Assembly (NCBI GenBank): GCA_019925095.2
Contig: CM034409.1
Span: 7,009,001-7,073,000, forward strand
Source of the DNA: Dendrolimus kikuchii
Taxonomy: Eukaryota > Arthropoda > Insecta > Lepidoptera > Lasiocampidae
Direction: 5' to 3'
Length of the DNA stretch: 64,000 nt
The translations under genes and the position numbers were made by a program. Below the pieces are notes generated by a model. It did not search any database, was not told the DNA's origin, and worked only from the letters and a program-made list of their open reading frames with translations. Numbering within the stretch: position 1 is the first letter of the stretch; each line of letters opens with the position of its first letter. Of this stretch, positions 20,897 to 30,775 are shown piece after piece.

Positions 20897-21537
20897 TGTT
20901 AGGAGTTGCAGGAGTCGAATTAAAATGCCGTTGGAATTACTATAGAATTTATTAGAACTATACAAGCACGTATAACACAGGTACAAATATAACTGAACAC
21001 AACCAGTCCAAACGTAAAGCACGATTCAACAGCACGCGCAAAGTCCATCTCTATCAATCAATCAATCAATCAATATCTTTATTTGCAAGAATGTAGTTTA
21101 TACAGGTGTTATACAGATGTAGAAGCACAGTACATTCTACCACATAGTGGTGTACAAAAGGAATTAAATATTACAATAAAATTAAGATTATAATTTACAT
21201 AAATATTCTAATTTATATAAAAAAAAAAATAGTTTACCGAATGTACATAGGTCTTGCTGCGCTTGTGGTTACCGCTCGACTGCCTCGTCCATCAATCAAG
21301 GCCTTGCTTTATACTGCACGGATGCAATATGTCTGCTCGGCCGCGTGACCGAATTTCCTAGAATCACACCTGGCTAATGGCTGCCATAAAAGATTACAAT
21401 ACACAATGGCCTTTTTTTCTAATAACAAATTTTAAACACAAAGTAAATAAAAGAAGTTCAAATGCCGAAAAGGTAATAAATTGTGTTTCTACAGACGCAG
21501 GTGTGAATTTGCCTTTGTCGGCACCCCTGTCGTAACT
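20897..21537 (-). mobile_element. Solo LTR, Gypsy-like family D, with nested LINE tail
   Basis: Starts TGTTAGGAGTTGCAGG and ends CTGTCGTAACT, flanked on both sides by GTAC (20893-20896 and 21538-21541), a perfect 4-bp target duplication. The empty site AAGCGTACTTTCAT is seen once in the paralogous repeat near 33036-33050. The LTR would be ~460 bp without the LINE tail at 21053-21233. Confidence 0.85.
21053..21233 (-). mobile_element. LINE 3' tail nested in solo LTR
   Basis: On the minus strand: A-rich end to CTGTATAACACCTGTATAAA, AATAAAG and (ATTG)4-5. It matches the tail of the LINE at 1098-1515. Confidence 0.8.
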
Positions 21538-21581
21538 GTACTTTCAGAATATGAGAAATGAAAATAATATTTTACACGGAT

Positions 21582-21890
21582 CTCATTTATTTTAAAATAC
21601 AGCTTGTATTTCAAATCTGAAGTGAAAATATGACATGATGCTCATTCAAGATTTACATTTCAAAGAATTGAATAAAAGAAGTCCCCTCAGAGGCGTTGAA
21701 AAACATATTTTAGTTGTCGCTGTAAAATATGGCTCGAAAATCTTGACATGCAATGGCAAGTAATTCAATTAAAGTGTTGCTTTAAATATTTACTTCAAAA
21801 ACATTGAAATTTACAAAAAACTTTGTAATAAATAAGATTCTTTGGGATTTTATGATTGTTATACCTAGATAGATAACACCGGTCCACAAA
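21582..21890. other. No recognised feature
   Basis: AT-rich spacer between the nested repeat block and the next SINE. Confidence 0.4.
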
Positions 21891-21900
21891 AAAAGTTTCA

Positions 21901-22210
21901 TGCGTGCAGGAACGGAGAAAGAATACAATTTCCTGCGGCCAGGCGGCCTGTCGTAAGAGGCGACAAAACAACCCACAGCCAGGTGGTAGGGTATTTGCTC
22001 GACTGGATGGCGACCACCCCTGGTCTAGAGTATGCCGCCATAACAACCTTGTGTTGTGTTCCGGCATTAGTGACCAGGTTTCAGTCTCTCTTAAGAGAGC
22101 AGCAGCGCATTTGTAGCACCTTTGGTGTTACAAATGTCCATAGGCGATGGTAACCGCTTTCCATCAAGTGGGCCGTCTGCCTGTCTGCTGAACTCCTGCA
22201 ATAAAAAAAA
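21901..22210 (+). mobile_element. SINE family A copy with target duplication
   Basis: TGCGTGCAGGAACGGAGAAA to CTCCTGCAATAAA. Left flank AAAAAAAGTTTCA and right AAAAAAAGTTTGA form a ~12-bp target duplication, although the right copy merges with the A tail. Best reference copy of family A here. Confidence 0.85.
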
Positions 22211-22282
22211 AGTTTGACCATGGTCTCGCCAGATGTAGAGTGGAGATATGTTCTAAGATAGAGCACGCTCACCTAGTACAAC

Positions 22283-22418
22283 CCGCAAGAGTTAACTTGA
22301 GACTTCGCTCGGATGACGTAAGCGCGAGGTACTGACGCGTCGATGGCGAGAGCGGTAAGAAGACGGGGGTCGTGAAGGGAGCGCGCATTCCGCTCAGGTC
22401 TCAAGTTAACTCTTGCGG
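22283..22418. mobile_element. 136-bp MITE, copy 1
   Basis: Perfect 21-bp terminal inverted repeats begin CCGCAAGAGTTAACTTGA at the left and end TCAAGTTAACTCTTGCGG at the right. The GC-rich interior includes GGATGACGTAAGCGCGAGGT. Both copies (second at 60591-60726) are flanked by TACAAC at left and ATAATA at right, so the true ends may lie a few bases outside, next to TA. No coding capacity. Confidence 0.85.
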
Positions 22419-22528
22419 ATAATAGGTATCTATTCACACGGGACGAAGACACTCAGGTTGTAGGTATCAGGAAAGAGACTTCGGCAATGAGTTCTACTCT
22501 TTTAGGCAAGTTAGTTTACTTGTATTTG

Positions 22529-22783
22529 TCATGGTAGCGTAGTGGATAGCGTACGCGTCCCAAATGCAAAGGGCGCTGGTTCGATCCTGGCTGGAACGTA
22601 TGCACCACTTAGACAGTTTTCTGACCTAATGTGCATATTGTTACAATTACCACGTGCTAACAACGGTGAAGGAAATTATGTCAAACCTGCCAAGCCGTCT
22701 TGGACAAGCGTGGTAGGTATACTGTCCGTTCCCCTATAATGGGAGGCCTGAGCCCAGCAGTGGGACATTATAGGCTGTTATTA
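22529..22783 (+). mobile_element. tRNA-derived SINE S1
   Basis: A box TAGCGTAGTGG, B box GGTTCGATCC, S1 body, and TTATTAATATATATTATT tail. Confidence 0.85.
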
Positions 22784-23140
22784 ATATATATTATTAAGTC
22801 CTTATTATAACGTTGCTTTAAAGTAGGTAAAAAGCAAAGTCACTATTCACACATTCATTTTACCGAATGAATAACCGAAGCTGGCTAATAATGAATGTAG
22901 TACAAAAAGGCTCGGCGTAAACGGGACAGTTAAATTAATGAGCCGAATGGCCAGTCATTAAGTTCATTTAACAGGGATTCGCAGAGTAGCAGCTAGGGAG
23001 TGTTTGTGACAGAATAAATTTTCTTCGCCGTTGATTCTGTTGGAGATACATACTGGTTGGGAGAATGGCGAACATTTACTAAGACCTGCCTAATAATGTT
23101 GGCTAAATAATACTGCTCCGTTTACTAACAGTGTTTTCAC
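22784..23140. other. No recognised feature
   Basis: AT-rich; no frame or repeat match found. Confidence 0.4.
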
Positions 23141-23396
23141 AGACCATAAACGTCCCACTGCTGGGCTCAGACCTCCCCACTATAGGGGAACGAACAATAT
23201 ACCCACCACGCTTGTCCAAGGCGGCATCGGTTATCTCGATGCAGGTTTCGTCACGATGTTTTGTTTCACCGTTGTTAGCACATGGTAATTGTAACAGTAT
23301 GCACATTAGGTCAGAAAACTGCCTAAGTGTTGCATGCGTTCCGGTTAGGATTCGAACCCGCGCCCTTTTGAGTTTGGGACGCGTGTGCTAGCCATT
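23141..23396 (-). mobile_element. SINE S1, minus strand, cut by SINE A
   Basis: ACCATAAACGTCCCACTGCT (3' side) through GGATTCGAACCCGCGCCC (B box complement) to GTGTGCTAGCCATT, stopping inside the A box where SINE A begins. The remaining ~10-bp head is not found beyond SINE A. Confidence 0.8.
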
Positions 23397-23712
23397 CTAT
23401 CCGTGCAAGAACGGAGAAAGAATACAATTTCCTGCGCCCGGGCGGCCTGTCGCAAGAGGCAACAAAACAACCCACAGCTAGGTGGTAGGGCATTTGTCCG
23501 TCTGGATGGCTATCACCTCTGTTTTAGAGGATGCCGTCATAACAACCTTAGGTTGTGTTCCGACATTAGTGGCCAGGTTCCAGTCTCCCTCAGAGAACAG
23601 CAGCGCATTTCTAGAACTTTTGGTGTTGCGAATGTCTATAGGCGATGGTAATGGCTTTCCACAAGTGGGCCGTCTGTCTGTTTGCTGAACTCGTGCAATA
23701 AAAATATATATA
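23397..23712 (+). mobile_element. SINE family A copy abutting S1 head
   Basis: CTATCCGTGCAAGAACGGAG to CGTGCAATAAAAATATATAT. It begins within the A box of a minus-strand S1. Confidence 0.8.
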
Positions 23713-23904
23713 TAAAAAGACATTTGAAAATAAGACATCTGAAACGAACTAGCCCGTGTGAGGCTCGATTCATACTATGATGCCATTCACGTTTCAAACT
23801 CGCTCCGGTCTCGTTCCAACTAAATCTTTCCGTGTCTACACTACTAGTCTGGAGTATGTCGATGCAAATCATGAGAGATTCGATCACGCTTCAGTCAAAT
23901 ATTG

Positions 23905-24035
23905 AATGAATTAATGAATAAGCTTTATTGTGTTTTAAAAGATACAGCTAACAGAAATAAAATTTTACAATAGGCGGTCTTATCGCTATTAGCCGTTTCT
24001 TCCAGACAACCTTTGGATGGACAAAAAACTTGATA
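23905..24035 (-). repeat. CR1-like LINE 3' tail
   Basis: Minus strand: CCAAAGGTTGTCTGGAAGAA, 'gataagaccgcc' and a terminal ATTCATTAATTCATTC, the same architecture as 27570-27709. Confidence 0.6.
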
Positions 24036-24078
24036 AGAACTGTGATATGTTGCATTATTCTCACTATCTAATCAGTGT

Positions 24079-24080
<2 letters not shown>

Positions 24081-24134
<54 letters not shown>
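24081..24134 (+). repeat. (TA)27 microsatellite
   Basis: Uninterrupted TA run of 54 bp. Confidence 0.95.
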
Positions 24135-24135
<1 letters not shown>

Positions 24136-24429
24136 TTGATATAATACATATACATTAATAAAACATAAAAATTATATTAGTATGATATATGTAAATAAAA
24201 TACACTTACTTAAATAAATATAAAACTAGAAAAAGCTGACAATAACTGCTGCTGAAATATTCTTTTCGACGAACCGGTACTGGCCTGATTTCGGGTCAGA
24301 ACTAGAACGGTACGAATGTGAGAATTATCTGATTCTTTCTTGTTTAAGAATATTTGACCGGATCGGAAACGGACCGAGACCGGAGCGAAATTGAAACGTG
24401 AACAACGTTACAGTATGAATTGAGCGTTA

Positions 24430-24930
24430 GGCTTCTGAAGCGAAGTTGCTTGTTTCAAACTTGCTAATACTCTTCGCCCCATGATAATGTTGGACAAACC
24501 TATCGCTATGTGTCTCTATTACAGCTTTTATTATTAGAGTTCCTTCGGGCAGAATTACGAGTCGCGTATATTTTAATATTGTAATGAGGTGAATTTGTAA
24601 ATCCTGTTTAGTAACAGGAAGCGCGGTTAATGTTAATAGGCTTTCAGTGATTTTGTTATTTTTGAAATTGATGAATGGTAAGGAATGTTGGTTAAGCCGA
24701 TATTAGACAATTTATTTTTGTTGTTCAATTTGAATGATTCAACTAGTCTCATTGAATACCTACATGTCCTTTGTGTTTTGTGCCTTTCAACCGAATTAAA
24801 TCAATTTGCTTGAAAAGCACGTCGATACGCGTAATATCATGAATGCAATGAATGCATTCTATATTAATTAAAATAAAATAAATTAAATACTAATAATAAA
24901 CTATAAATATAAGTTATAATGAATATAGAA
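24430..24930. other. No recognised feature
   Basis: AT-rich spacer without a supported gene. Confidence 0.4.
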
Positions 24931-24934
24931 AATT

Positions 24935-25144
24935 TAGTGCCACGCTACTATCCGGTGAGAACGTTCCCAAAAGACTGGCCGCATTCCCTCTTTGAATGGC
25001 AACGCTAACACGTTGCCCGAGGTATAGACCAGCCTTTGGTGAGAACGTGAGACGTTTATCAGATATTTGGCTATGTATCGATAAAGTTTGTGTGCCTCAG
25101 GCCTCCATGGTCCAAGAGTCTCGACCCCAAAAGCTGCCAATATA
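24935..25144 (-). pseudogene. Fragment of endonuclease-domain LINE
   Basis: Minus strand encodes FGVETLGPWRPEAHKLYRYI, then decayed sequence matching the C terminus of the frame at 28977-29624 (VETLGPWGPEA). It ends at a perfect hairpin. Confidence 0.75.
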
Positions 25145-25169
25145 GTATATATTGGCAGCTTTTGGGGTC
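25123..25169. repeat. Perfect 22-bp hairpin, 3-nt loop
   Basis: Arms 25123-25144 (GACCCCAAAAGCTGCCAA...) and 25148-25169 are exact reverse complements around GTA. The left arm belongs to the LINE fragment; the right arm is an inverted duplicate of it. Confidence 0.95.
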
Positions 25170-25181
25170 AAAATTTGGGTT

Positions 25182-25544
25182 CAAATTGGACAAGTACATT
25201 AACAATCTGCCCGTAAAACATCAAGTTAAAATTTTGTTGCGATTCGTTTTTCCACTTGTCCGTTGAAGTTTCACTTCTACGATGTGTCCCAGCAGACATT
25301 TCGATTTTTCGCAGGTTTACTGCAAATTATGATTTGGTTAGGTTAGGTACATTTTAATGAATGCATTTTTTATTTAAACATATTTTATTTATTATTTATC
25401 AAACAAAAAAAAAACTGAATTCGATCCGGAACGAATAAAAACATTGATAGTCTACTCTAACATTATGCCGCTCTTCCACGCGGCTGTAACGCTTTTTCGT
25501 GATAGAAAAATCCTAAGACCCCGTCTACATAGAAGTTTCACTCC
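25182..25544 (+). repeat. F repeat copy 2
   Basis: CAAATTGGACAAGTACATTA to CATAGAAGTTTCACTCC; lacks the 'cctctcaccacgtctag' segment of copies 1 and 4. Confidence 0.7.
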
Positions 25545-25555
25545 AAAAATAAAAC

Positions 25556-26300
25556 AATAAACTACATAACATAACATAATTCTTTATTTCCTCTTTAAGT
25601 ATACAGAGAAACTTAAAACTAGTAACAACATTAATTAAGAGGCTGGTGCCTGAATTAGGTTAAGAAGAAACCTGTGGTACAGGTCACCAGGATCAACCCG
25701 TTGGCTAATTAAGAGAAGAAAAAAGAAAATATACTAACTTAAAATTATTATAAATAATCGTGTTAGGGTGAGTCTTTCAAGTGCATATGTGTGATGTAGT
25801 GTCTGTGTATCTGTAAGTTCGCATAGGTGATGTAAGAATAAGTATGTGTGATTGAGCGGGAGTAAATGAGTCAGAGAATGTAAGATCCATATGTTGTGTA
25901 AGAAGTGTCAGGAAATCATGGAGGGGATTAGGAAATAACGTTGATAGTGGAAAACTGCATAGTCATTTAGGAATATACAAGAGGTCTTCAGTGGACTGAT
26001 AGTCGAGAGTTTTTAAGAAGTTAGTAATTTTTGCTTTACAAGTACATTTATTAAGGGGGTATATGTTTAATATATTATTTATTTTATTATAAAGGAAATC
26101 ACCCAGAAAACAAAAGAAATTTTGTGTGCGACTAGTACGAAATAAAGGAGTTATACAAACATTTAGTTTACGTCGTTTATCTATAGCCCTATTAAAATAG
26201 ATAAGAGAGTGTTTTTTAAGTACAATGTGCAAGATGAAGGTTTGCCTGACTGTCATAACATCCCATTCTTTATACAGTTTAACGGTAGGATAGCGGAAAG
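25556..26300 (-). pseudogene. CR1/jockey-like LINE C terminus and 3' end
   Basis: The minus strand from about 26285 encodes YKEWDVMTVRQTFILHIVLK, RTSRTQNFFCFLGDFLYNKI and NFLKTLDYQSTEDLLYIPK with a stop at 25963-25965. A ~400-bp untranslated region follows, ending AATAAAGAATTATGTTATGT. It is intact over ~100 codons but 5'-truncated. The family differs from the LINE at 1098-1515. Confidence 0.7.
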
Positions 26301-26345
26301 GAATACATATACATATACTATAGCCATTTCCGATGCCTGAATATT
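26300..26345 (-). pseudogene. Minute endonuclease-LINE fragment
   Basis: Minus strand reads about 16 codons matching RRKYSxIGNGY, the segment after the endonuclease core (compare 41590-41640). It is fused directly to the LINE tail on one side and a Helitron 3' end on the other. Confidence 0.55.
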
Positions 26346-26519
26346 TGCGGCGTTTTATAGCTTTTAGTTTATCGAGTGCATAAAAATTGGCTTATTCCGA
26401 CACAGTTTTTTACTAAAACGATAGCTTACATTCTTTTTTAATTGCTGCCCTACTTTGTGTACCGGGAATCCCACGGGAATTTTAAGTCAAGCATGGTCGA
26501 ATTCGCGGACATATCCTAG
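26346..26519 (+). mobile_element. Helitron-like family H, 3' end
   Basis: CTTATTCCGACACAGTTTTT, GGGAATCCCACGGGAATTTT and TCGCGGACATATCCTAG|T. Matches 61470-61608. Confidence 0.6.
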
Positions 26520-26935
26520 TATTTTTATATTTTTAACGCTATATATTTTATTTTTTTACGCTTAGTATTTACCTTTTCCTAGACTTTACGTAGCGGTTTA
26601 TAGAAAACAGCTTTCTGTCATGGTGCGGCTTTATCTGGGATAATGTTACAGATATAGGCCGTTTCATGCAGATACGGCGATGGGTTTAATGCGTTATTTA
26701 AGACGCGACATTGTTAATAAAGCTAAATATTGATAGATAACGTATATTTGACGGCGTTATTTTTTTTGATGCCTTAAATAAGAGTCATTCGACCATAGCC
26801 TAAATATTTACCACTAACGCAGAAGAAGACCTAGCATTAAACTTGATTATTTTTAAACTTTTATAGTTTTCGAGATAAACATTTGTGTGATAATGACATA
26901 ACATAGACATAAATGGCGATTTTATATTACACTAA
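26520..26935. other. No recognised feature
   Basis: AT-rich spacer. Confidence 0.4.
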
Positions 26936-27190
26936 CGCTAAGGGAGAGGACCGGCCCTGGGGGAGGTCACCGAAGGGTATGCTGGACTCCCGACGGCCGG
27001 AACTACACACAAGCTTCTAATAATTAAGCGCCAGACTACCCGCCAAACCTTTCGGCGTCACTCCATGTTATAATGAGGCGCCACGGGACCGTAATGATGG
27101 ATATGACTGCCATGACGCCTCGATGCAAACTGACAAGGAGGGGCGTGCTTGGCACCAGGACCCTCCACGGCACTGTATACAGTTATTTAG
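26936..27190. repeat. GC-richer unclassified block
   Basis: GAGAGGACCGGCCCTGGGGG to CAGGACCCTCCACGGCACTG, clearly richer in GC than its surroundings. No open frame of note. It has the look of an old retroelement segment, but I could not match it inside the window. Confidence 0.35.
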
Positions 27191-27269
27191 TAGCATAGTG
27201 GTTCTTGTCATGTTTCTTTTTAAAGTTAATTGATTAATTTTGTTAAGCCATTTCCTTAATTGAATAATA

Positions 27270-27709
27270 ATGTTCTTCTTCCTTCGTTGATAACTCTTTC
27301 ACGGTATATGCTGTCCGTTTATGGAACTCACTGCCACTTAACATCAGACAAGCTAAATCCATATTGTCTTTTAAATTGACGGTTACTAAATATATTTGGT
27401 CCTCGCAAGTCTAAAACATGCTGCTGTTTCTATATATAGTGCGATATATCTTATTTTTGTATAGAATATGATGTATATTATTATTTATTTATTTCCTTTT
27501 AATTATTCTTGGAATGTTTCTTATTATTTATTGTCTTCACCGCGACTGTTGTCTAAATATTTTCCTTAGTTTAGGGGGTAGCCTGGAAGAAATCGCTTTA
27601 AGCGATAAGGCCGCCCTTTGTTCAACATTTATTGTACTTAGTTTTAAGAACGTAGTTTTAATTTTTGGTGAACAATAAAGTGTTTTTATTTATTCATTCA
27701 TTCATTCAA
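27270..27709 (+). pseudogene. CR1-like LINE C terminus with (ATTC)n tail
   Basis: Codons upstream of the stop at 27412-27414 read FTVYAVRLWNSLPLNIRQAK then SILSFKLTVTKYIWSSQV, with the LWNSLP motif of LINE C termini. The untranslated region contains GCTTTAAGCGATAAGGCCGC and ends CAATAAAGTG...ATTCATTCATTC. The minus-strand tail at 34518-34660 is the same family. Confidence 0.75.
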
Positions 27710-28195
27710 TGTTATATTTATATTTATTCTGTGATTAGCGCCTGTTTTGTATAGAGTAGTTCTCCATAATTTTATGTAACAATATATATCTCTAATATGA
27801 TGCGGTTATTGTGTAGATTATAATTCAAAATCTCTCAATTGTATATAGACGGTATTCATTACATTTTATTTTCATGTTGGCAGACCGGATAGATTTATAC
27901 TGTGTTCGGTTTATTTTATTACATGTAAAACTTAAAGTATAATGTTTTATTTAATATCTTATATAAAATATTATCCAAAATTTCCAAACAATACTGTTAC
28001 TTAAAATAGTTTATCAGTGACTTCAATCCGCTATGGGTTGTGCTAATTTGTTAAGTTTCATATACTGTAAAATAGTTGGAAGGATGGCGAGGTGTTCTAA
28101 AAATGCTTGTCGAGTGTGAAAAGTCAGTATCTGTAATATGTTAAAACCGTAAGGTTCTCTGATTATATATATGTGACCAGTTGCTGTTCTTTTAT
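27710..28195. other. No recognised feature
   Basis: AT-rich spacer. Confidence 0.4.
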
Positions 28196-28197
28196 TA

Positions 28198-28420
28198 CTA
28201 TAAACCCTTTTGAGTTGTCGCAAGTATTACAGGATGCGGCTGACTGGATAAAACTGAAAGGAGTTTCATAACGCTATTGGGAGGAGATGGGCAAAGCTGC
28301 GTCTCCTCTTCGCTGTCTGAGACAGGGGTCCGCTTGCTCATCCTCTTGGTGGCCTCCTTCAAGGACATAACGTCATCGCAGAAGAGGGACACCGCTAGCC
28401 AATTCGACTCGCTGTGCTAC
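28198..28420 (-). CDS. Possible terminal coding exon, unrecognised
   Basis: The minus strand is open for about 72 codons from an AG (TGTAG|CACAG, near 28421) to a TAG stop. It reads LAVSLFCDDVMSLKEATKRM, SKRTPVSDSEEETQ and a Ser/Pro-rich end. AATAAA lies immediately after the stop. Codon composition is more balanced than neighbouring random frames. There is no ATG-initiated start of useful length, so it would have to be a spliced 3' exon. I do not recognise the protein. It could equally be a chance frame or an old repeat. Confidence 0.25.
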
Positions 28421-28424
28421 ATAC

Positions 28425-28915
28425 GGTTACAGAATTCTAAAACGTAATGCATATTAAAGTGTCTTTCAACACGTCTAGCAGCTAAGTAAAGATAAACCAC
28501 GTCTAGATGTAAAGTTACGCATTCTTGAGCAGGGAAACATGCCACGGTCTTAATTATTAAAAGCGGTATACCGTACTTTGAACTTTAACGCGTGAGCTTT
28601 GCCTACATTTTGTGTTCAACTAGCGGAGATTAGTACCACTTTATTCTACAGTAATTTTTTGAGAAATGCAGCAGTTTATTTTTGTTTGCGTTTGGAATGA
28701 AGTAATTTAGTTTTTTATAGATTTATTGTTCTTTTATTCCTCAGACGAATAAAACTACAGACGGAGCCTACATAAACAAAAGGGTCAAATGAAGCAAAGC
28801 ACTTTTTAAAAACTTGTGTGTTAGCTAACTTACGTAGTGTATGTGTGCTTTGCGTCTGTGTGGTTAATAATGGATCCATTGCGAATTATTCGATCTTTAT
28901 AATAAATTGATTATT
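28425..28915. other. No recognised feature
   Basis: AT-rich spacer. Confidence 0.4.
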
Positions 28916-28916
28916 T

Positions 28917-29624
28917 ACCAGCAAAGAGTCTGGTTTCTGGCTCCAAGCTATCCCCTACCCAAACATAGGAACATTAATGGATAATACTTCCTTTTCTTTG
29001 GCTATAAATCTGCGCTTGGGTTCTCGCATATGTGCACCACACACATGCGTCTGTGGAACAGAGATAATCGGCCCAAGATACCACGGTCTTTCTTGCCGCC
29101 GCAGTGCCGGCAGATGGTCACGCCACGCTGCCTTGAATGATGTCTTACGGAGGGCGCTTGCCACCGCTAACGTGCCGGGTTTATTGGAGCCGAACGGTAT
29201 TGCACGTGACGATGGTAGGCGTCCCGACGGAATGACTCTAATTCCCTGGCAGCGTGGCAAGTCTTTGGTGTGGGATGCGACTTGCGTAGACACGTTGGCC
29301 GCATCCCATTTACCAAACACGTCTAAATCAGCCGGTTCAGCGGCGGAAACAGCCGAATCACTCAAGCGGCGCAAATATGCAACCCTCTGTGAGAGTTATA
29401 TGTTTGTGCCGTTTGCTGTCGAGACGCTTGGACCGTGGGGTCCTGAGGCCATAAGCCTCTACCAAAATTTATCGAAAGGACTCATTGACTCTTCGGGTGA
29501 TCAGAGGGCTGGTGCTTACTTCGGCCAACGGATCAGTATGGCGATCCAGCGAGGAAACGTAGCCAGCCTTCTGGGCACCTTACCCATAGAAGACGGTGAT
29601 CTGGGCTCAGTATTCTACTTATAG
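28917..29624 (+). CDS. Retroelement C terminus with restriction-like endonuclease domain
   Basis: Open from about 28917 (AGC AAA GAG TCT) to the stop at 29622-29624; the first ATG is at 28977, giving 215 codons. Residues counted from that ATG: CCHC zinc motif C24-C26-H36-C40, then R49-H50 and N54, E71, R82-P83-D84, and D100 in VWDATCVDT. This order (CCHC, RHN, then PD-x15-D) is that of the restriction-like endonuclease at the C terminus of R2-type and related early-branching LINEs. Upstream codons (KESGFWLQAIPYPNIGTLMD) also belong to the family, but the reverse transcriptase is missing, so this is a 5'-truncated copy. The frame has no internal stop or frameshift, so it is young or conserved. 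If made, the protein would cut DNA, but expression alone is unproven. Broken relatives: 24935, 17085, 26300, 41537. Confidence 0.65.
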   Translation, partial: TSKESGFWLQAIPYPNIGTLMDNTSFSLAINLRLGSRICAPHTCVCGTEIIGPRYHGLSCRRSAGRWSRHAALNDVLRRALATANVPGLLEPNGIARDDGRRPDGMTLIPWQRGKSLVWDATCVDTLAASHLPNTSKSAGSAAETAESLKRRKYATLCESYMFVPFAVETLGPWGPEAISLYQNLSKGLIDSSGDQRAGAYFGQRISMAIQRGNVASLLGTLPIEDGDLGSVFYL

Positions 29625-29700
29625 TCTTGAGGGACTATGAGTAGAATACAATACAAATAAGTTATGTTTTCTTGCATTGTATTCGATTATATGTTATAAC
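29625..29700 (+). other. 3' end of the endonuclease LINE
   Basis: CTTGAGGGACTATGAGTAGAATACAATAC follows the stop. The same segment with the preceding codons recurs at 50750-50870, which helps mark the 3' end. Confidence 0.5.
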
Positions 29701-30280
29701 TTATTATATAATATCATATTTACCACTAAATTCTCGTGACGCACTGTGGTGCGATCGGCTTGCTATTTCAAAATCGACTTCACTCTGAGAGCTCAGGGCT
29801 CGCTCTATCTATTTTATATGTCTGAGCATTTAACCTTAAATGAAAAGCTTTTAATATAAACATGAACTTTATATCCATATATTCCCATAATTCCTGTTAC
29901 TTGAAAATCGTGAGTTACAGTTGGAATAGTAATAATATCATTAAACCAGCATTAGTTTGGCCCGCAGCCAGAACTTGATTTATTGGTGCAGAGGTCAGCA
30001 TTTCCTGGACTGGTACGTCCTTTTGAATGCATCAGCTGATTTTCAGCTACCTTATAACGTCTGTGATATCGCGTGTTAGCCTAAAAACCACTTGGGATAT
30101 GAGTTTTATTTTAAATTTTATCTTCAGTCAAGCTCGTGTATTCTAATATACAGATTACTAGAAAAGTAATCTTAAGATTTTTCTGATTTTTGATAATGCT
30201 GTAACTCAGTGAGAAATGATCGGAACAAAGTTGACAACAATTCGTTTTGAAGCTTTAAGTTTTTGGTTCTAAGAACTTTT
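29701..30280. other. No recognised feature
   Basis: AT-rich spacer. Confidence 0.4.
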
Positions 30281-30479
30281 AGATATAGATCCCAGTCACC
30301 CCAGACTTACGTGACTTTAGGAAAGATGAAATTTTTAGGATCGATAGTTTAATATAAACTTAGTAAGGAAGCGCGCTAAGCTGAAAGCGGGGCCGTTTTT
30401 CAGCTGTCAAAGGTGGAAAATAACCATGGGAAGATGTTTGTCCCGTCAGATTCGTCTGGCTCATTGGAAAATATTTTAC

Positions 30480-30721
30480 ATGCATACATACATAACTTCA
30501 CGCCAGTTCCCTTGCGGGGTAGGCACGAACAACAGAGTGCCATTTAGGTTTATTCTTACACACCTCACTTGCCTCTTTGACATTCATAACTCTTGTCATG
30601 CAAGCTCGTCTGTTCTTAAGGCTTCTGACATCACCTTCTGCTAGTACACGATCAATTTAATCATGGAAGGTGTGTCGTGGCCTTCCACGACTTCTGCATC
30701 CATCCTCTTTTGCATTGTATA
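30480..30721 (-). pseudogene. RTE-like LINE family C 3' end, minus strand
   Basis: ACATACATAACTTCACGCCA through GATCATGGAAGGTGTGTCG... to the GCRSRGRP-type codons near 30700. Truncated; inside the long inverted repeat. Confidence 0.75.
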
Positions 30722-30775
30722 TTGATATATATTGATATATATACATATGTATATATATTGATAATATATATAAAA
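30717..30775 (+). repeat. TATATTGA-type microsatellite
   Basis: Irregular run of TGATATATAT units with ATACATATG interruptions. Confidence 0.8.

Larger units (their letters stand above)
20405..21580 (+). repeat. Host repeat split by a SINE and a solo LTR
   Basis: The pieces 20405-20446, 20760-20896 and 21542-21580 line up in order with the uninterrupted paralogue at 32874-33100 (GCCGCGATTTAACAGTG, ACGAAAAGT(G/C)CTGTTTTCAT, 'tatgagaaatga'). This shows that the SINE and LTR arrived later. Confidence 0.75.
23758..24428. mobile_element. Element with ~58-bp inverted ends
   Basis: CGATTCATACTATGATGCCA...CGCTCCGGTCTCG at the left is the inverted counterpart of CGAGACCGGAGCG...AGTATGAATTGAGCG at the right, at roughly three-quarters identity. 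The interior holds a LINE tail (23905-24035, minus) and (TA)27. AGGCT adjoins both ends and could be a 5-bp duplication. Non-autonomous. Confidence 0.6.
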
